Part shown: positions 35,672 through 47,194 of the stretch, in pieces
Numbering within the stretch: position 1 is the first letter of the stretch
Layout: each line of letters begins with the position of its first letter
Assembly (NCBI GenBank): GCA_028564705.1
Contig: JAPXFQ010000065.1
Coordinates: 558,001 to 622,000 of the forward strand
Length of the DNA: 64,000 bases
Source of the DNA: Apricaphanius iberus
Taxonomy: Eukaryota; Chordata; Actinopteri; Cyprinodontiformes; Aphaniidae
Reading direction: 5' to 3'
Translations under genes and position numbers: made by a program
The notes under the pieces: generated by a model
Told to the model about the DNA's origin: nothing
Seen by the model: the letters and a program-made list of their open reading frames with translations, nothing else
The model's database searches: none

Positions 35672-36343
35672 TATGGGTGTAGCCAAACTCGAGTACAGTT
35701 TTCGAAAAGGCACAATTAACCCAGTTTCTACAAATTTGCCTCTAAGAAATACTTAAAAAAATATTTGTCATCAGGGGCAGGACATATTTCTAATGTGCAA
35801 TCACACAGAAACTGAACCAATAACACGATAAGTTCATTTGCACTTCCAACGGTCTTGCATCGTACAATCTCGAGGGTTAAGGCAGAGAAATAACTCCCCT
35901 GGACTGCCGTCTCTATGATGGTGCCTGGATAATAACCACCAAACCCTGACAACAACATAATTGAAAAGATATCTTAGGAGAATGGCTACATTTGAAACAC
36001 AAACTATAACGTACAACAGAGAACTTCTACCTTAACACGAACGGATTATCTATAAGTCTTTGCGGCGTACAACCATTCCCAAGCATTTTTTTTTACGTTT
36101 TGTGGCCACGGTGGCCTTTTTTTTTGTCTCTTTTCAATTACGTTTCCATTACATGTTCATTGCTGGATTCATGGGAAAAGATCAACCGATGTTGCATATC
36201 CATAAATATTAAAACTGATAATAAAGTGATAACGCAAAAAGTTATGTTTATTTTGAATTTTACTCGAGTACAAATACAAATACATTTCCCCCCTCAGCAA
36301 ATACAAATACAGATACAAATACTGACTGCTTTGCACATCCCTA
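35672..36343 (-). mobile_element. hAT-type MITE, family copy B
   Basis: The minus strand matches copy A from TAGGGATGTGCAAAGCAGTC at 36343 down to GGCTACACCCATA near 35672. The flanking 8-mers (ATAGACAA and ATGAACAC) agree at only five of eight positions, so the left edge is approximate. It lies in or beside the SINE tail. Confidence 0.78.
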
Positions 36344-36351
36344 ATGAACAC

Positions 36352-39145
36352 TTCATAATATAATTTATTTCTCCTGTATATCTAATGACTCTGTAGTCCT
36401 TTGAAGAAGATGGAAGTCTGACGAAGTCGCAGTGTTTTGAGCACACTGTCCCCACAGGAGAAGCATGTGTAGACCAGCTTCCCAGCTAGATGCTTCACTG
36501 GTTGCTGAGATGAGCAGAGCATTTTATGCAGGTGGGGGAAGAATTTACTGACTGAAGCTGTGTTAGATCACAGCACAACGCAGCTGGTAAGCAGCACATG
36601 CTCATACATGCAGACTAACACCTTTCTGGCTCAATGGATACTCTAAACTTATACAAACAATTTGATCTGGGAAAATAAATTAAATATTTCAAGGGTCAAA
36701 TATCCTAAAAAATGGACAAGCAAGTTTAAGCCTGGTGCTACAATGTTTACATTATGAGTGTATACAAACATGACCAAAGGTGAAACACATGGTGTGCAGT
36801 ACATATGTCTAGTCAATCTAAGTAGTCTCCGTTGCCTGGATGTGTTTAAAAAAAGCAACACTCTACTATAGGTAAACTGATATTTTCATCATCTTGTGAC
36901 AAATTTTCTTTACTTAAGTGAAAAAGTTTCTAAAGTTGTTTCTAATCAGTGAAACAATTCACAGGATTACTTGATATGCCGACAGACCATTGAGAAATTA
37001 GATTCAGTCGGAACGTGTCCTTCATTGCGTCCTTGAAGAGGAAAGATTTAAATCCAATTTTGTTCAAGATTCAACCATCGCTAACACTCTTAAAGCATCA
37101 CACATTCTTAGCTATAAGAAAGAGCAGCACATACATATTCAGGTGAAAGACGAAGCTAACCACTTTAAAAAGAATGGTGAGGTCAGTGAGAGAGTCAGCA
37201 TGCTGAGAGGTAAATAATTTATGAATGAGCTAAGGCAATTTAGGTGTTTTTAAATGATTAACATAAAGCCAAAGCTTAATACTGTTTCACTTTTTCACCT
37301 TTAAATCTTTTTACAGTAGTTACAACAAAAGGATTAATTGCTGATTGCAAACAAGCCCTATGGGCTCTTCTGTGGGGGCACCGAGTTACAAACATATTCA
37401 TCTGCAATAAAAAGATAATCAAACAGGAAAAATGTGCATATTTTCAACTGTTGCTCAAAGTTTAGACGCTAATGTTCACAAAACCAGACCGCAGCTGTAT
37501 TTTATTCCAAACATTAATATTTAGAAATGATTCATAACGTATCAGGGCTAAATAGACAAAAGGGACTAGAAGAAATAAGTAATTTATATTATCGTAAACC
37601 AAACCGCTGGGCCGCCATGTTTGTTTTCCAATGGAAGACGAGAAGCTACTGAATGATAGCAAACATTCTATGTGGTTTCTGTGGCTATTTTGAATTGAGA
37701 ACCATCCGTTGTTGCTCATGGAACAAAACAAAAAGACTTCTCATTTACAGTACTTCCATCTTCCTCATTTAGAGACAAAATTATATATTTTGATGTTTTT
37801 TTTTATATATTTTGATTTTATGCTGTGCACAATAGCATAAATTGATAAAACACTAGTTACATTTCATATCCAAAAGCTTCAGTAGATGGTTTTTGACTCC
37901 ATTAATAAAAATAAGCATTATTTTCCAGCCAGTTTTTATTTGAAGTGTAAAGCGCCAAATTCAGTTTCTGGCTGGTGGTGTCCCTATGAAAAATCTTTCT
38001 TGATGCTTTTGCTTAATCTTTTTCAAATTTCTTATATGTATGGTAAAGATGAAAACAAACAAAAATGCGAACAGAAATTTCACATTTCTCCTTCGGTTTA
38101 TTCCAATTTACTCAGGCAGAGTATCAGACATATTTTTTTTTGACACCTATAATACATTCCCGAGGGTCTGTAGATGTTCAAACATGCATATTAACCATAT
38201 TAATGTGGAGCAATTCTTCTTTAACTTTGGGTATGTCTTTTAGGCGTTTTTTTCCTGAAAATTGGGTTAGGGCTTGAGAGGTTATTTTTTCTTTATGCAA
38301 AAGAGAGAAACACATGCAGAAGAAAAAAGAAAAAGGAGGGTGAGAGAAAGCATTCAAAGGAAAGACGATGTTCAAATCGACAAATGGCTAGTATAAAGAT
38401 CTTAGAGTGGTAAAGGCTGGGGTAGGGCAGGAAAGGAGAAGTATGGAGAAAGGTAGGGAGGGTGAATGAGAAGAGAAGATGGGGTCAAGCTGCTTGTCAA
38501 AGAGAAGGCTTCCAAAACAGAAAGTAATGAGAAATAATAATTGAACAAAATTGTAGGCAATAACATGTTGACAAGTACAAGTAGAGAAATAGAACAAGCA
38601 GGAAGACAGATTTAATTAAGAAGGAAAAAATGAAACACCTTAAAAAAATAATTTAAAAATAGAAATGATAATGGAAGGATTGCTCCACAGGTGTGTAATC
38701 ACAAAGGGATAGTTTATTTTTAGGAGGTTCTCCACAGCATACAGCTATGCTTCTACAAAGATATTTTTCTACCTCGATTAGTCCAAATAATTACTGTTGC
38801 CTCTCACTTTGAATTATGAGATTCACCTCTGGAGTAGCAAATGGGTTTCAGAGATTTTAGGGGCAGGGAAGTTGATTGATTAGAAAATATGAGAATGATT
38901 TGCCTAATTGAAGCACCTAACTTTTCAAGAAATCAAGAGAGAAGTCCCAGAGATGATAAAGTAGATTAAGTGTGATCACAACTTTCTCTATTAGGAATAA
39001 GTAAGAAATATCTATTCTCTCCTTTTCTCACATAGTTTTTTTTCCCTTAAAATAAAGACCCATATATGAGGAGTTGCCTATTTCATGTAAAAGGCTTTTT
39101 TTTCTTATGGTAGAAGTCAAAGAACAGAAATGATGCTGTTCTTAC
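36352..39145. other. Intronic sequence downstream of the second CUB exon
   Basis: 2.8 kb without a recognised repeat or gene. A purine-rich stretch (38290-38480, GAAGAAAAAAGAAAAAGGAG) and short T-runs are present. Confidence 0.5.
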
Positions 39146-39258
39146 CTTCATAAGCCAGCTTAAATCCATGAGCGCTTACTGCAAAGTCACTGGTAAGCCT
39201 CAATGAAAAAATGGAGTCAGAACTGGTAACAGGTGGAGGGATGGTAAATCCTGTTAAC
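39146..39258 (-). CDS. csmd3: CSMD-family gene, exon encoding the end of the first CUB domain
   Basis: This 113-bp exon lies between a strong acceptor (pyrimidine-rich run ending TGCAG) and a GTAAG donor. Its first base completes the Arg codon left open by the exon at 63798. It then reads LTGFTIPPP, SIFSLRLTSDFAVSAHGF and AYE, the usual last strands of a CUB domain, and ends in phase 1. The next exon at 17816 starts with the two bases that complete a Glu codon, giving YEELRSTSCG across the junction. That junction matches my recollection of CSMD3. An open frame runs on into the intron for 8-10 codons on either side, but the consensus splice sites and the phase agreement fix the edges. No frameshift or stop is seen inside. 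Confidence 0.9.
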
Positions 39259-39564
39259 CTGCAGACAAAAGAAGGAGATTTCAGTTCTGAATGTTTGAAT
39301 GTAGTCACTCTTGAAACACATTAACCACCAATATGTACTGATTGGTTTGCAGTTTCACCCCAATAAGCAGTTTGAAATATTAAAAATGTTACATAACATT
39401 CCATACTATCTTTTTATTAAACAATTAAGAGGGTTACACATTGGAATTTTGCTAACACATACATGTTAAACCAGTAAAATCACAAATCATCTCTACTATA
39501 TCTCGAAGAATACCCCTGCTCCTAGATATCACATGTAAAACAAATCAGTTGCAGAACAAGGAGT
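39259..39564. other. Intronic sequence upstream of the second CUB exon
   Basis: Nothing recognised except the CTTTTGTCTGCAG acceptor tract. Confidence 0.5.
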
Positions 39565-40170
39565 TTTTATACCAGCTTAACTTTGTCATATTTTGTTTTG
39601 CTACAACTCTAGACTTCACCATAGTTTATGGAGATTTTATGCAATAGACCAACCCAAAGTAGTGGATAATTACTAAGTGAATAGAAAATGAAAAATGTCT
39701 CCATCTTTGAAATGTCTCTACCAAGAACACAGCGCTTTCATTTAAAAACATTGTGATTGCCAGGGGGATGGGTCAATTCAGCCGTTATAGGGAAACAAGT
39801 CCGTGTGGATGTGAATATGGGCATAAGTAAAGACAGGACTGTTTAGGAAGAAAAACTAGTGAAGATTCTTGTCTTAAATATGCATTCACCTTCAAGTAGA
39901 ACAACAACACAAAACATACAACCAGAACCACAACTGAACTAGCATATTCATTTGTAAATGGTCAAGCAAAAGTCAAGACTTAAACAAAATCACGACTCCT
40001 GTCACTCTCTTTCAAATTTTACAGAGCTTAAGCTAACTGGCAGAAAAGACCTGGACACATATCAACCTCTAGATTTACAAAGATGGTAGAGACATGCCTT
40101 CAAAGACTTTAAGTTGTAATAGCTGTAAAGGTTGGTTCTAAAAGTAATGATCCAGGTTGGCTTAGTATAT
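39565..40170 (+). mobile_element. Tc1-like element, internally deleted remnant
   Basis: The left part TTTGTCATATTTTGTTTTGC, then TTTTATGCAATAGACCAACC and CAAAGTAGTGGATAATTA, is typical terminal sequence of a second fish Tc1 group. Near 39935-40150 the sequence resembles the last part of its transposase gene (ATGGTCAAGCAAAAGTCAAG, GATGGTAGAGACATGCCTTC) with no open frame. The middle of the gene is missing. The right terminal repeat was not clearly seen. Confidence 0.6.
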
Positions 40171-41169
40171 ATATTTTTATTTGCGATCCACTCTATTTCT
40201 ATCATTCCTATTGTTACATTTGGCATTTACAAAGAGATATGCAAAAAATATCTAAAAACCATTCATTACAAATATTGGCATTGTTCAAACATAAAATAAA
40301 TCATCTGAGAACTAAGATAGAGCCTACACATTGACAATAAACTAGCATACTATTCTATCAAAACACTAGTGGGAACCCTCCCTATTGTTGAAGGTGTTTC
40401 AGGGCTCACAGCTATATTGTAAAAGTCTGATTCATAGCTGCATTTCAAATTAGGTGCAGATCCAAACAAATCCATTTACTTTCATGACATCGTAAAAGAG
40501 ATGTGTAGCTGACCATTCCTCAGCAGCGGCTGCTGATGTTGTATCGACCTTTCACTGCAATGAGCCGAGCAGCAAAACTTGTGTTTAGTAGTTGCCTCTG
40601 TGTTGCATTACTTCTTATTGCTAGTTTTGAAGCCATTTCATACTGAATCTCAACTTGACAATAAGCCAGGTAAGTAATGTCTGTGGGTTGCCAAACACTG
40701 AAAAAGGAACCCTTACAGTGACAGCTAAGGAGAGGGGGCTGTATTTACAGTTTCAATAGAGTTTCCAATTACACCACTGTGAAGTGCAGTAAATAATTAC
40801 CCTTTTTGCAGCTACTCACGGCATGTCCAGAGACTACCAGCAGTAAGCAGTGATGCAAGTTTAAATACAAGAACCATAACTTAAGTGTAACCTTGTAAGA
40901 AGCAAAATCACTCAACAAACCAGTGTACTCAATTTAAAAAGAACTTTTACATTGAAATAAAAGTGAATACAACCTTGGGGTTTATAAGGCAAGTCATTGT
41001 TTCATTCTAGATGACACACAACAAAGAGCCAAAACACTATTTATTTTGTCGCTTTTATGTTTTCACTTACTAAAGGTTCTGACCAATCACATCTTCTTTA
41101 ATCATTTATAAGCTGACCACATTCTAAAATTTAAAGAAAAGCATTTTTACTCTGCAGGCTCCACAAACA
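40171..41169. other. Intronic sequence with no recognised feature
   Basis: About 1 kb, AT-rich, no open frame or repeat of note. Confidence 0.5.
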
Positions 41170-42659
41170 TACAATGAGGAAAATCAGTATTTGAACACCA
41201 TGTGATTTTGCCAGTTGTCCTACTTAGAAATTATGGAGGGGATCTGAAATTCACATTGTAGGTGCATTTCCACTGAGAGACAGCATTATGGAAAAAAAAA
41301 TCTGGAAATCACATTGTATGATTTTTTTAAAAAGAATTTATTTCCATTTATTTGGTGCAAACAAGTAAACACCTAAGAAAGTCAGTGTTAATATTTGGTA
41401 CAGAAGCCTTTGCTTGCAATTACAGGCATCAGCCATTTCCTGTAGTTCTTGACCAGGTTTGCACACAATGTCGCAGGGATTTGGCCCACTCCTCCCCACA
41501 TATCTTCTCTGGAGCCGTCAGGTTTCGGGGCTGTCGCTGAGCAAGCGAGTTTCAGCTGCCACGAAAGATTTTCTATTGGATTTAGGTCTGGAGACTGGCT
41601 AGGCCACTCCAGAACCTTGATATTCTTCTTACAGAGCCACTCCTTGGTTATCCTGGCTGTATTCTTCGGGTCATTGTCATGCTGGAAGACCTAGCCACGG
41701 CCCATCTCCAATGCTGTGACTGAGGGAAGGAGGTTTTTGCTCAAAATCTCACCATAAATTGTCCATTCATCTTCTCCTTATACATTGAAGTCATTTTGTC
41801 CCCTTTGCAGGAAAGCAACCAACAAAGCATGATGTTTCAACCCCCATGCTTCACAGGGGGGGGTGGTGTTCTTGGGCTGCAACTCATCCTTTTTTTTCCA
41901 AACACGCTGAGTGAAGTTTAGACCAAAAAGTTCTATCTTGGTCTCCTCTGACCAAATGACTTTCTCCCATGCCTCTAGTAGATCTTCCAGATGGTCACTG
42001 GCAAACTTCAGAAGGCCCTGGACATGTGATGACTTGAGCATGGGAACCTTTTGTGCAATGCATGATTTTAAACCATTACAGAGTAATGTTCTACCGACAG
42101 TAACTTTTGAAACTGTGGTCCCAGTTCTTTACATGTAGTTGTGGGCTGATTCCTCACCTTTCTTATCATTAAATAAAACTTTATTTATAAAGTACATTTT
42201 ATACGAAGAAAAGGCAGTTCAAAGTGCTTTAAAGAATAAAAAACTAACCCCACACATATCCCGCCTCCCCATCCCCACGCCATATAGACAAATGCAAGTT
42301 AATCATGTTCACATTTATACCCCCCTCCCACTAATCGTATCCCCATGTGCGGACACGCTCTGGAGCAACATTAAAATGACATTATAATAGACAATAAAAT
42401 GGGGAAAAAACGGACATCGGGATGAGTACAGATGAGCCAGGTTAGATAAGGAAACACCATAAAGGGAGCCATCTGCACCGGCAGCAGCAGATCAACAGCA
42501 ACAGCAGAGGCTCTGACCCAGGGCGCTCAAAGGAGGCAGGACCCCGCCTCCACCAAAGCACTACCCGGAAAGCACCCAGACGGCCGCAGATGTCCACCAC
42601 TCCCGATGCAGAGGGCTCCCACAGAGGAAACACTGGAACAATGTGTCCATTTATTTGTG

Positions 42660-42780
42660 TAAAATAACAGGAAAACAATGCATAGGTAAATAAATAAGTA
42701 AATAAATAAATAAAATACATACATAGAAAAATGAATAGACAAATAAATAAATAAAATAAAATACACAGGGTAAATACAAG
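42660..42780. repeat. (AAAT)n-rich stretch in the L2 3'UTR
   Basis: AAATAAATAAGTAAATAAAT and similar runs with CATACATA and GAATAGAC breaks. Frames across it are low-complexity artefacts. Confidence 0.85.
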
Positions 42781-44068
42781 AACAAGTAGTAAAACACTGA
42801 TCAAAAAAAGCAATTAAAACATTAAAGGAAGACAAATGGGCAATAAATAATCAGTTAAAAGCTTGGCTAAAAAGGTGAGTCTTGATCCTGCTCTTAAAAA
42901 CACAAACCCGCTCTGTGGCCCTGAGGTCCTCTGGCAACATGTTTCAGAGGTGAGAGTCATAATACTGGAACGACATTCATTGTGGGTATGTCTCCTCACT
43001 TTTGGGATGATATGGAGACAGCTGAAAGAGGAGCGGAGGGACCGCGAAAATTAATACGGTATAAGCATTCCAGAAGGTTTTAAGACCCGAGACCATTGAG
43101 ACACTTGAAAACCATGAATCCTGAAACATACCATTAATCCTGAAACATACGGGGAGCAAATGCAGTGATTTTAAGACCAGTGTAATGTGCTCCCGCCTCA
43201 TGGTCCTCGTCAGGACAAGTGCTGCTGAATTTTGTAGAAGCTGTAAGCCTGAGATTTTTCTGGGAGACCAGAAAACAGGGCATTACAGTAATCAATTCTA
43301 CCGGTAATAAAAGCATGCATAAGTGTCTCTGTATTGGCCTTGAGAGAGAATGGGGCGGACTCTGGCAATGTTCTTTAGGTGATAAAAACCTATTTTAGTC
43401 ATATTTAATGTGGGGGATAAAAGTCAGCTCAGAGTCAAAAATGACACGCAGGTTCTTCACTTCTAAAGATGGATTAAAAGAAAGTGAACATAGTTTTTGT
43501 AAAAGTTTTTCTGCCTCAGGACCGATGACTTAAACTTCCGTTTTGTCCTGGTTGAGCTGTAAAACGTTTTCTGCCATCCATGATTTGATGTCTAAAATGC
43601 AGTTAAAAAGTGCATCCATTGGCCGTGTGTCATCAGGAGATATGGAGATGTACAACGGTGTATCATCAGCATAACTGTGGAAGTGAATTCCATGTCTTTT
43701 GATGACACTGCCAAGAGGGAGCATATACAGGTTAAAAAGCACTGGGCCTAAAATTGAACACTGGGGCACACCACATGTGATCCTGTGAACCTTAGATGAG
43801 TGGCTATCTAAACTTACCTTCAAATTCCTTTTTGTGATATATGATGTGAACCACTTATGAAACGCACCAGAGAGGCCAATCTGTTTTAAACTGGTTAAAA
43901 GAATAGTGTGGTCTACTGTATCAAATGCAGCGCTTAGATCTAGTAGAACCAACCCTATCACCTTCTTAGCATCATAGGTTAATCTAAAATCATTTAAAAT
44001 CTGTAGAAGAGCTGTCTGGGTTCTGTGGTTCACCCTGAAACCTGACTGAGATTTCTCTAGGACAATAT

Positions 44069-44345
44069 TAAATGGTAAATGTCCTGTATTTGTATAGCGC
44101 TTTACTTTCCCAACGCGCTGTAAACTACATTCAGTCATTCACGCACACATTCAGACACTGGTGATGGCAAGCTACTTTGTAGCCACAGCTGCCCTGGCGT
44201 GCACCGAAAGAGCCAAGGCTGCCGGAGACTGGCGCCACCGGGCACTCTGACCACCAAAGACCAAAGACACAACAACTGAGACCATCAGAAACCGGGAAGC
44301 TTCCGATTACAAGATAAACAAGTAGCGGAAAGTTAGCGATAGTAG
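44069..44345 (-). mobile_element. SINE-like insertion in the L2 reverse transcriptase
   Basis: Read on the minus strand the end is AAAGCGCTATACAAATACAG followed by GACATTTACCATT, an L2-type tail, and the body includes GTGTGCGTGAATGACTGAAT. The part with AATCGGAAGCTTCCCGGTTT is where a B box would lie, but it is degraded. It separates the L2 text FLSKVFEKSV from SGFRVNHRTQTALL. The edges are approximate. Confidence 0.65.
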
Positions 44346-44684
44346 AATCATTACGTTGAATTGAAACAGACTTTTCAAAAACTTTACTTAAAAATGGTAA
44401 GTTAGATACCGGTGGAAAATTGTTTAAGTCTTTAAAATCTAAGTTGCTCTTCTTCAGCAGGGGCCTCACTGCCGCCCCTTTAAAGGGGGCAGGGAAAACC
44501 CCTGTCTGAAGGGAGAAATTCATCATGGTTAAAATCTCATCTCTAAGATCCATAAAATGGATTAAAAAATGAATTGGAGATTGGGTTAAGAACAAGGCTG
44601 GGGGGCCTCACTGATGAGAAAACTTTATCAACAGTCCTAGGTTCTACCAGGATATAACTGTCCTGTGTCTCCTCTGGTATGGGT

Positions 44685-45361
44685 TAGGACTGAAGCCAAA
44701 CCCAAAGAAAGTATTCAGAAAAGCACAAATAATGTCGTTTCCACAAATATTAGATATTAAAAGTATTTTAGAGAATATTTTTATTCCGGAGCAAGCCATA
44801 TTTATAGTGTGCTACCACCCAGAAACTAAGCCACTAACATAATAGGTTTGCCTGTACTTCCTGCAGTCTTTCATGTACAATCATGAGGGTCAAGGTAGAG
44901 ACATAACTCCTGTGGACTGCTATCTCTATGATGGTGCATGGACAATAATATGAAAACACTGACAACAACATAAGTCAAAGGATATCTAAGGAGCATGGCT
45001 ACATTTAGAACACAAAATATAACGTACAACGGAGAACTTCTACAATTAACATGAATATATTACACATAAGTATTTGCGCTGTACAACCGTCCCCGAACCG
45101 TTTTGTTCATTTGTTTGTTTTTCAAGGTTTTGTGGCCAACGTGGCCTTTATTCTGGTCTCCTTTCAATGATATTCCTGTTAAATGATGATTGTTGGATTT
45201 ATGGAAAAAGATCAACCAATATTGCCTATCCATGATTACAAAATGATAATAAAGTGTAACGGGGGAAAAATTATGTCTATTTTGAATTTTACTCAAATAC
45301 AAATACTTTTCAACATCAACAAATGCAAATACAGATACAAATACTGCTTTTCACACCCCTA
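44685..45361 (-). mobile_element. hAT-type MITE, family copy C, inside the L2
   Basis: The minus strand matches copies A and B from TAGGGGTGTGAAAAGCAGTA at 45361 to GGCTTCAGTCCTA at 44685. The flanking 8-mers do not match clearly. L2 sequence resumes on both sides. Confidence 0.82.
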
Positions 45362-47194
45362 GTCGAGACACACACTCAGATTTGTCTAAAACCATGTTAC
45401 TTTGATAGGATAAAATATTACATCTGATGGTGTCTACCTTCCCTCTGAAGTGCTCTGCTAACTCATCACACGGAGTGTTTGAGGGGGTTTTCTCAAACGT
45501 ATTAGTAGTACGGCCAAAGATTCGATCGATAGTGGAAAAAAGAATTTTAGTATTATTATTACGTCTGATATGATTTTTACAAAATAAGCATTTCTTGAAT
45601 TTCTTACAGCATTATTGTATGATTTGAAAACTTCTGTTTATAATTGATGGTTCATCATAGTTTTGCATTTCCTCCATTTTCTCTCTGCCTCCCTGCATTT
45701 CCTCTTCAGTTTTTGAGATCTTAATTTCTCCAAGGCGCTGTGGGTTTTATTGTGCGAGCATTTAACCTTCAGTGGAGCCAGCAGGTCCAGAGCAGACTGA
45801 AGCCTTCTGTTAAAATTACTGACGATGAAATCACAGGGGGCGGTTAAGAGAAAAGGGGGAAACTTTTCAAAAACAACTAAAAAACCTGCAGCCACTTCAG
45901 GGGTTAGATGATGTTTCGTGACAGTTCTCACAGAGGGCTCTAGTAGAAAGGAAATGGTGATTTTAAAGACCACACAGCAGTGGTCAGAGACATGGATTTG
46001 GGGAGAAGTGGAGCACGGTGGCAGTTTCTCCACACACACCCATCTCGGCAGGGCCCAACCGTGGACCCTGAGGCAGCAGGGTGGAGCCGATGGGGGCTTT
46101 TGGCTTATCTCCATGCTGGAGCCAGCGTTCCTCCTCTGTGACAGATGTAACGGCTGTGTTCGGTGCCCCGAGTCCGTTTCGAGACACAGAAGTATCTCTT
46201 GTTTCCGCAGCTTCCCTTGGCCGGTAAAGGAGTGTCAGTCAGTTCAGCACTGTTGGAGGCAGTAGCAATGAAACTCCAGCCGAAGATAATATTCACATAA
46301 CACCCATGTTCCTGGATCTGGTGAAGCATAGAGATCCTCTGCTCCAGCTCTGTAACTCTCTGGGTGAGTTTAAGGCAGCCATCACAGCTTGGGCTAAGGG
46401 TGAGCGGAGCCATGTTGGAGGAAGGTGATACTCAACCCATTCCCAATAAACTAAAACATGCTGGGTAAAAGAGTCCATTGATTAAAAAGACAGCGATGCT
46501 AAAATCTGTTAAAAAATGCCCTAAAAACCAGGTAAAATGGTTAAAACCAGTCTAGAAAAGGTTTAAAACTAGTTAAAACTGTGTTTGTTTGGAGCTGGTT
46601 TTGGCAGGCATTGCTGACGCTTACTGACGCTCTAAGACGCTGACTCATGCCACGTTATAATGATACCCCACGAGGTGAGATCTTACATGGAGCCTCAGTG
46701 GGAAGGAGACTGACAGTCATCTTTTGCTTCTTCCATTTTTTAACAATTCCTCCCACAGTTGATTTGTTTTCATTGAGCTGCTTGGCAATTGCCCCATAGC
46801 CTTTTCCAGCCTTGTGGAGGTCTACAATATTGTCTCTGGTGTCCTTTGACAGCTCTTTGGTCTTTCCCATGGTAGTAGTTGGAGTCTGACTAATGCTAGG
46901 GTGGACAGGTGTGTTTATCAAGTAATCATTTAGATTAATTAGTGGAATAGAGGTGGACTTTTTAAATGCAGAGTAACATGTCTTGAGAGACAGTATTAGC
47001 GCTGATCGACAGGTGTTTAAATAAATAAATGCACCAATAAAATATACAGAAGTTCTTTAATAATTATATGTTTTTTCTAAATGTCTCTCACAGTGAAAAT
47101 GCATCTACAATGTGCATTTCAGACCCCTCTATAATTTCTAAGTAGTAGAATTTGCAGAATTCAGATTGTTAAAACACTTATGTTGCTAGCTGTA

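Larger units (their letters stand above)
17817..39145 (-). other. csmd3: csmd3 intron between the end of the first CUB domain and the first sushi exon (21.3 kb)
   Basis: The donor is GTAAG at 39145 and the acceptor is TAG at 17819-17817. It holds the 6-kb LTR element, MITEs of the Harbinger, hAT and TTAA types, and a short open reading frame of unknown nature near 19 kb. Confidence 0.88.
42164..46661 (-). mobile_element. L2/Maui-type LINE inserted in the Tc1 transposase gene
   Basis: On the minus strand, in order: a 5'UTR (46661-46414), ORF1 start with CDGCLKLTQRVTELEQRISM (46413-46105), the end of the ORF2 endonuclease (SDHCCVVFKITI) and linker (46020-45638), reverse transcriptase pieces (FKGAAVRPLLKKSNL; VGLVLLDLSAAFDTVDHTIL; GVPQCSILGPVLFN; SYADDTPLYIS in 44138-43530), the C-terminal HITLVLKSLHLLPV piece (43201-42977), and a 3' tail with TTTATAAATAAAG. 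Most of the endonuclease is deleted between ORF1 and the SDH motif. Two younger insertions interrupt it (44069-44345 and 44685-45361). Frameshifts and stops make it inactive. It lies at an ATCATTA/TTAATGAT point of the Tc1 gene. Confidence 0.9.
41170..47194 (-). mobile_element. Tc1-like transposon split by an L2 LINE (outer element of the nest)
   Basis: Terminal repeats of about 150-200 bp face each other: TACAATGAGGAAAATCAGTA at 41170 and its diverged complement ending at 47194, with TACTTAGAAATTATGGAGGG inside both. On the minus strand the transposase N-terminus ([20 protein letters not shown], from 46870) runs to SPRGVSL at 46662, is broken by the LINE, and resumes at 42163 (IRKVRNQPTTTCKEL). 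It continues through a region with ETKIELFG to a C-terminal part with [14 protein letters not shown] and [14 protein letters not shown] near 41580-41690. Frameshifts and deletions occur after the break. Without the LINE the element is about 1.5 kb, a normal Tc1 size. Confidence 0.9.

Noticed and set aside
42442..42835. Hydrophobic frames resembling membrane segments
   Set aside because: They arise from the (AAAT)n-rich L2 3'UTR read in reverse.
43530..44138. 202-codon minus-strand frame
   Set aside because: It is the L2 reverse transcriptase core (DLSAAFDTVDH, YADD), not a host gene.
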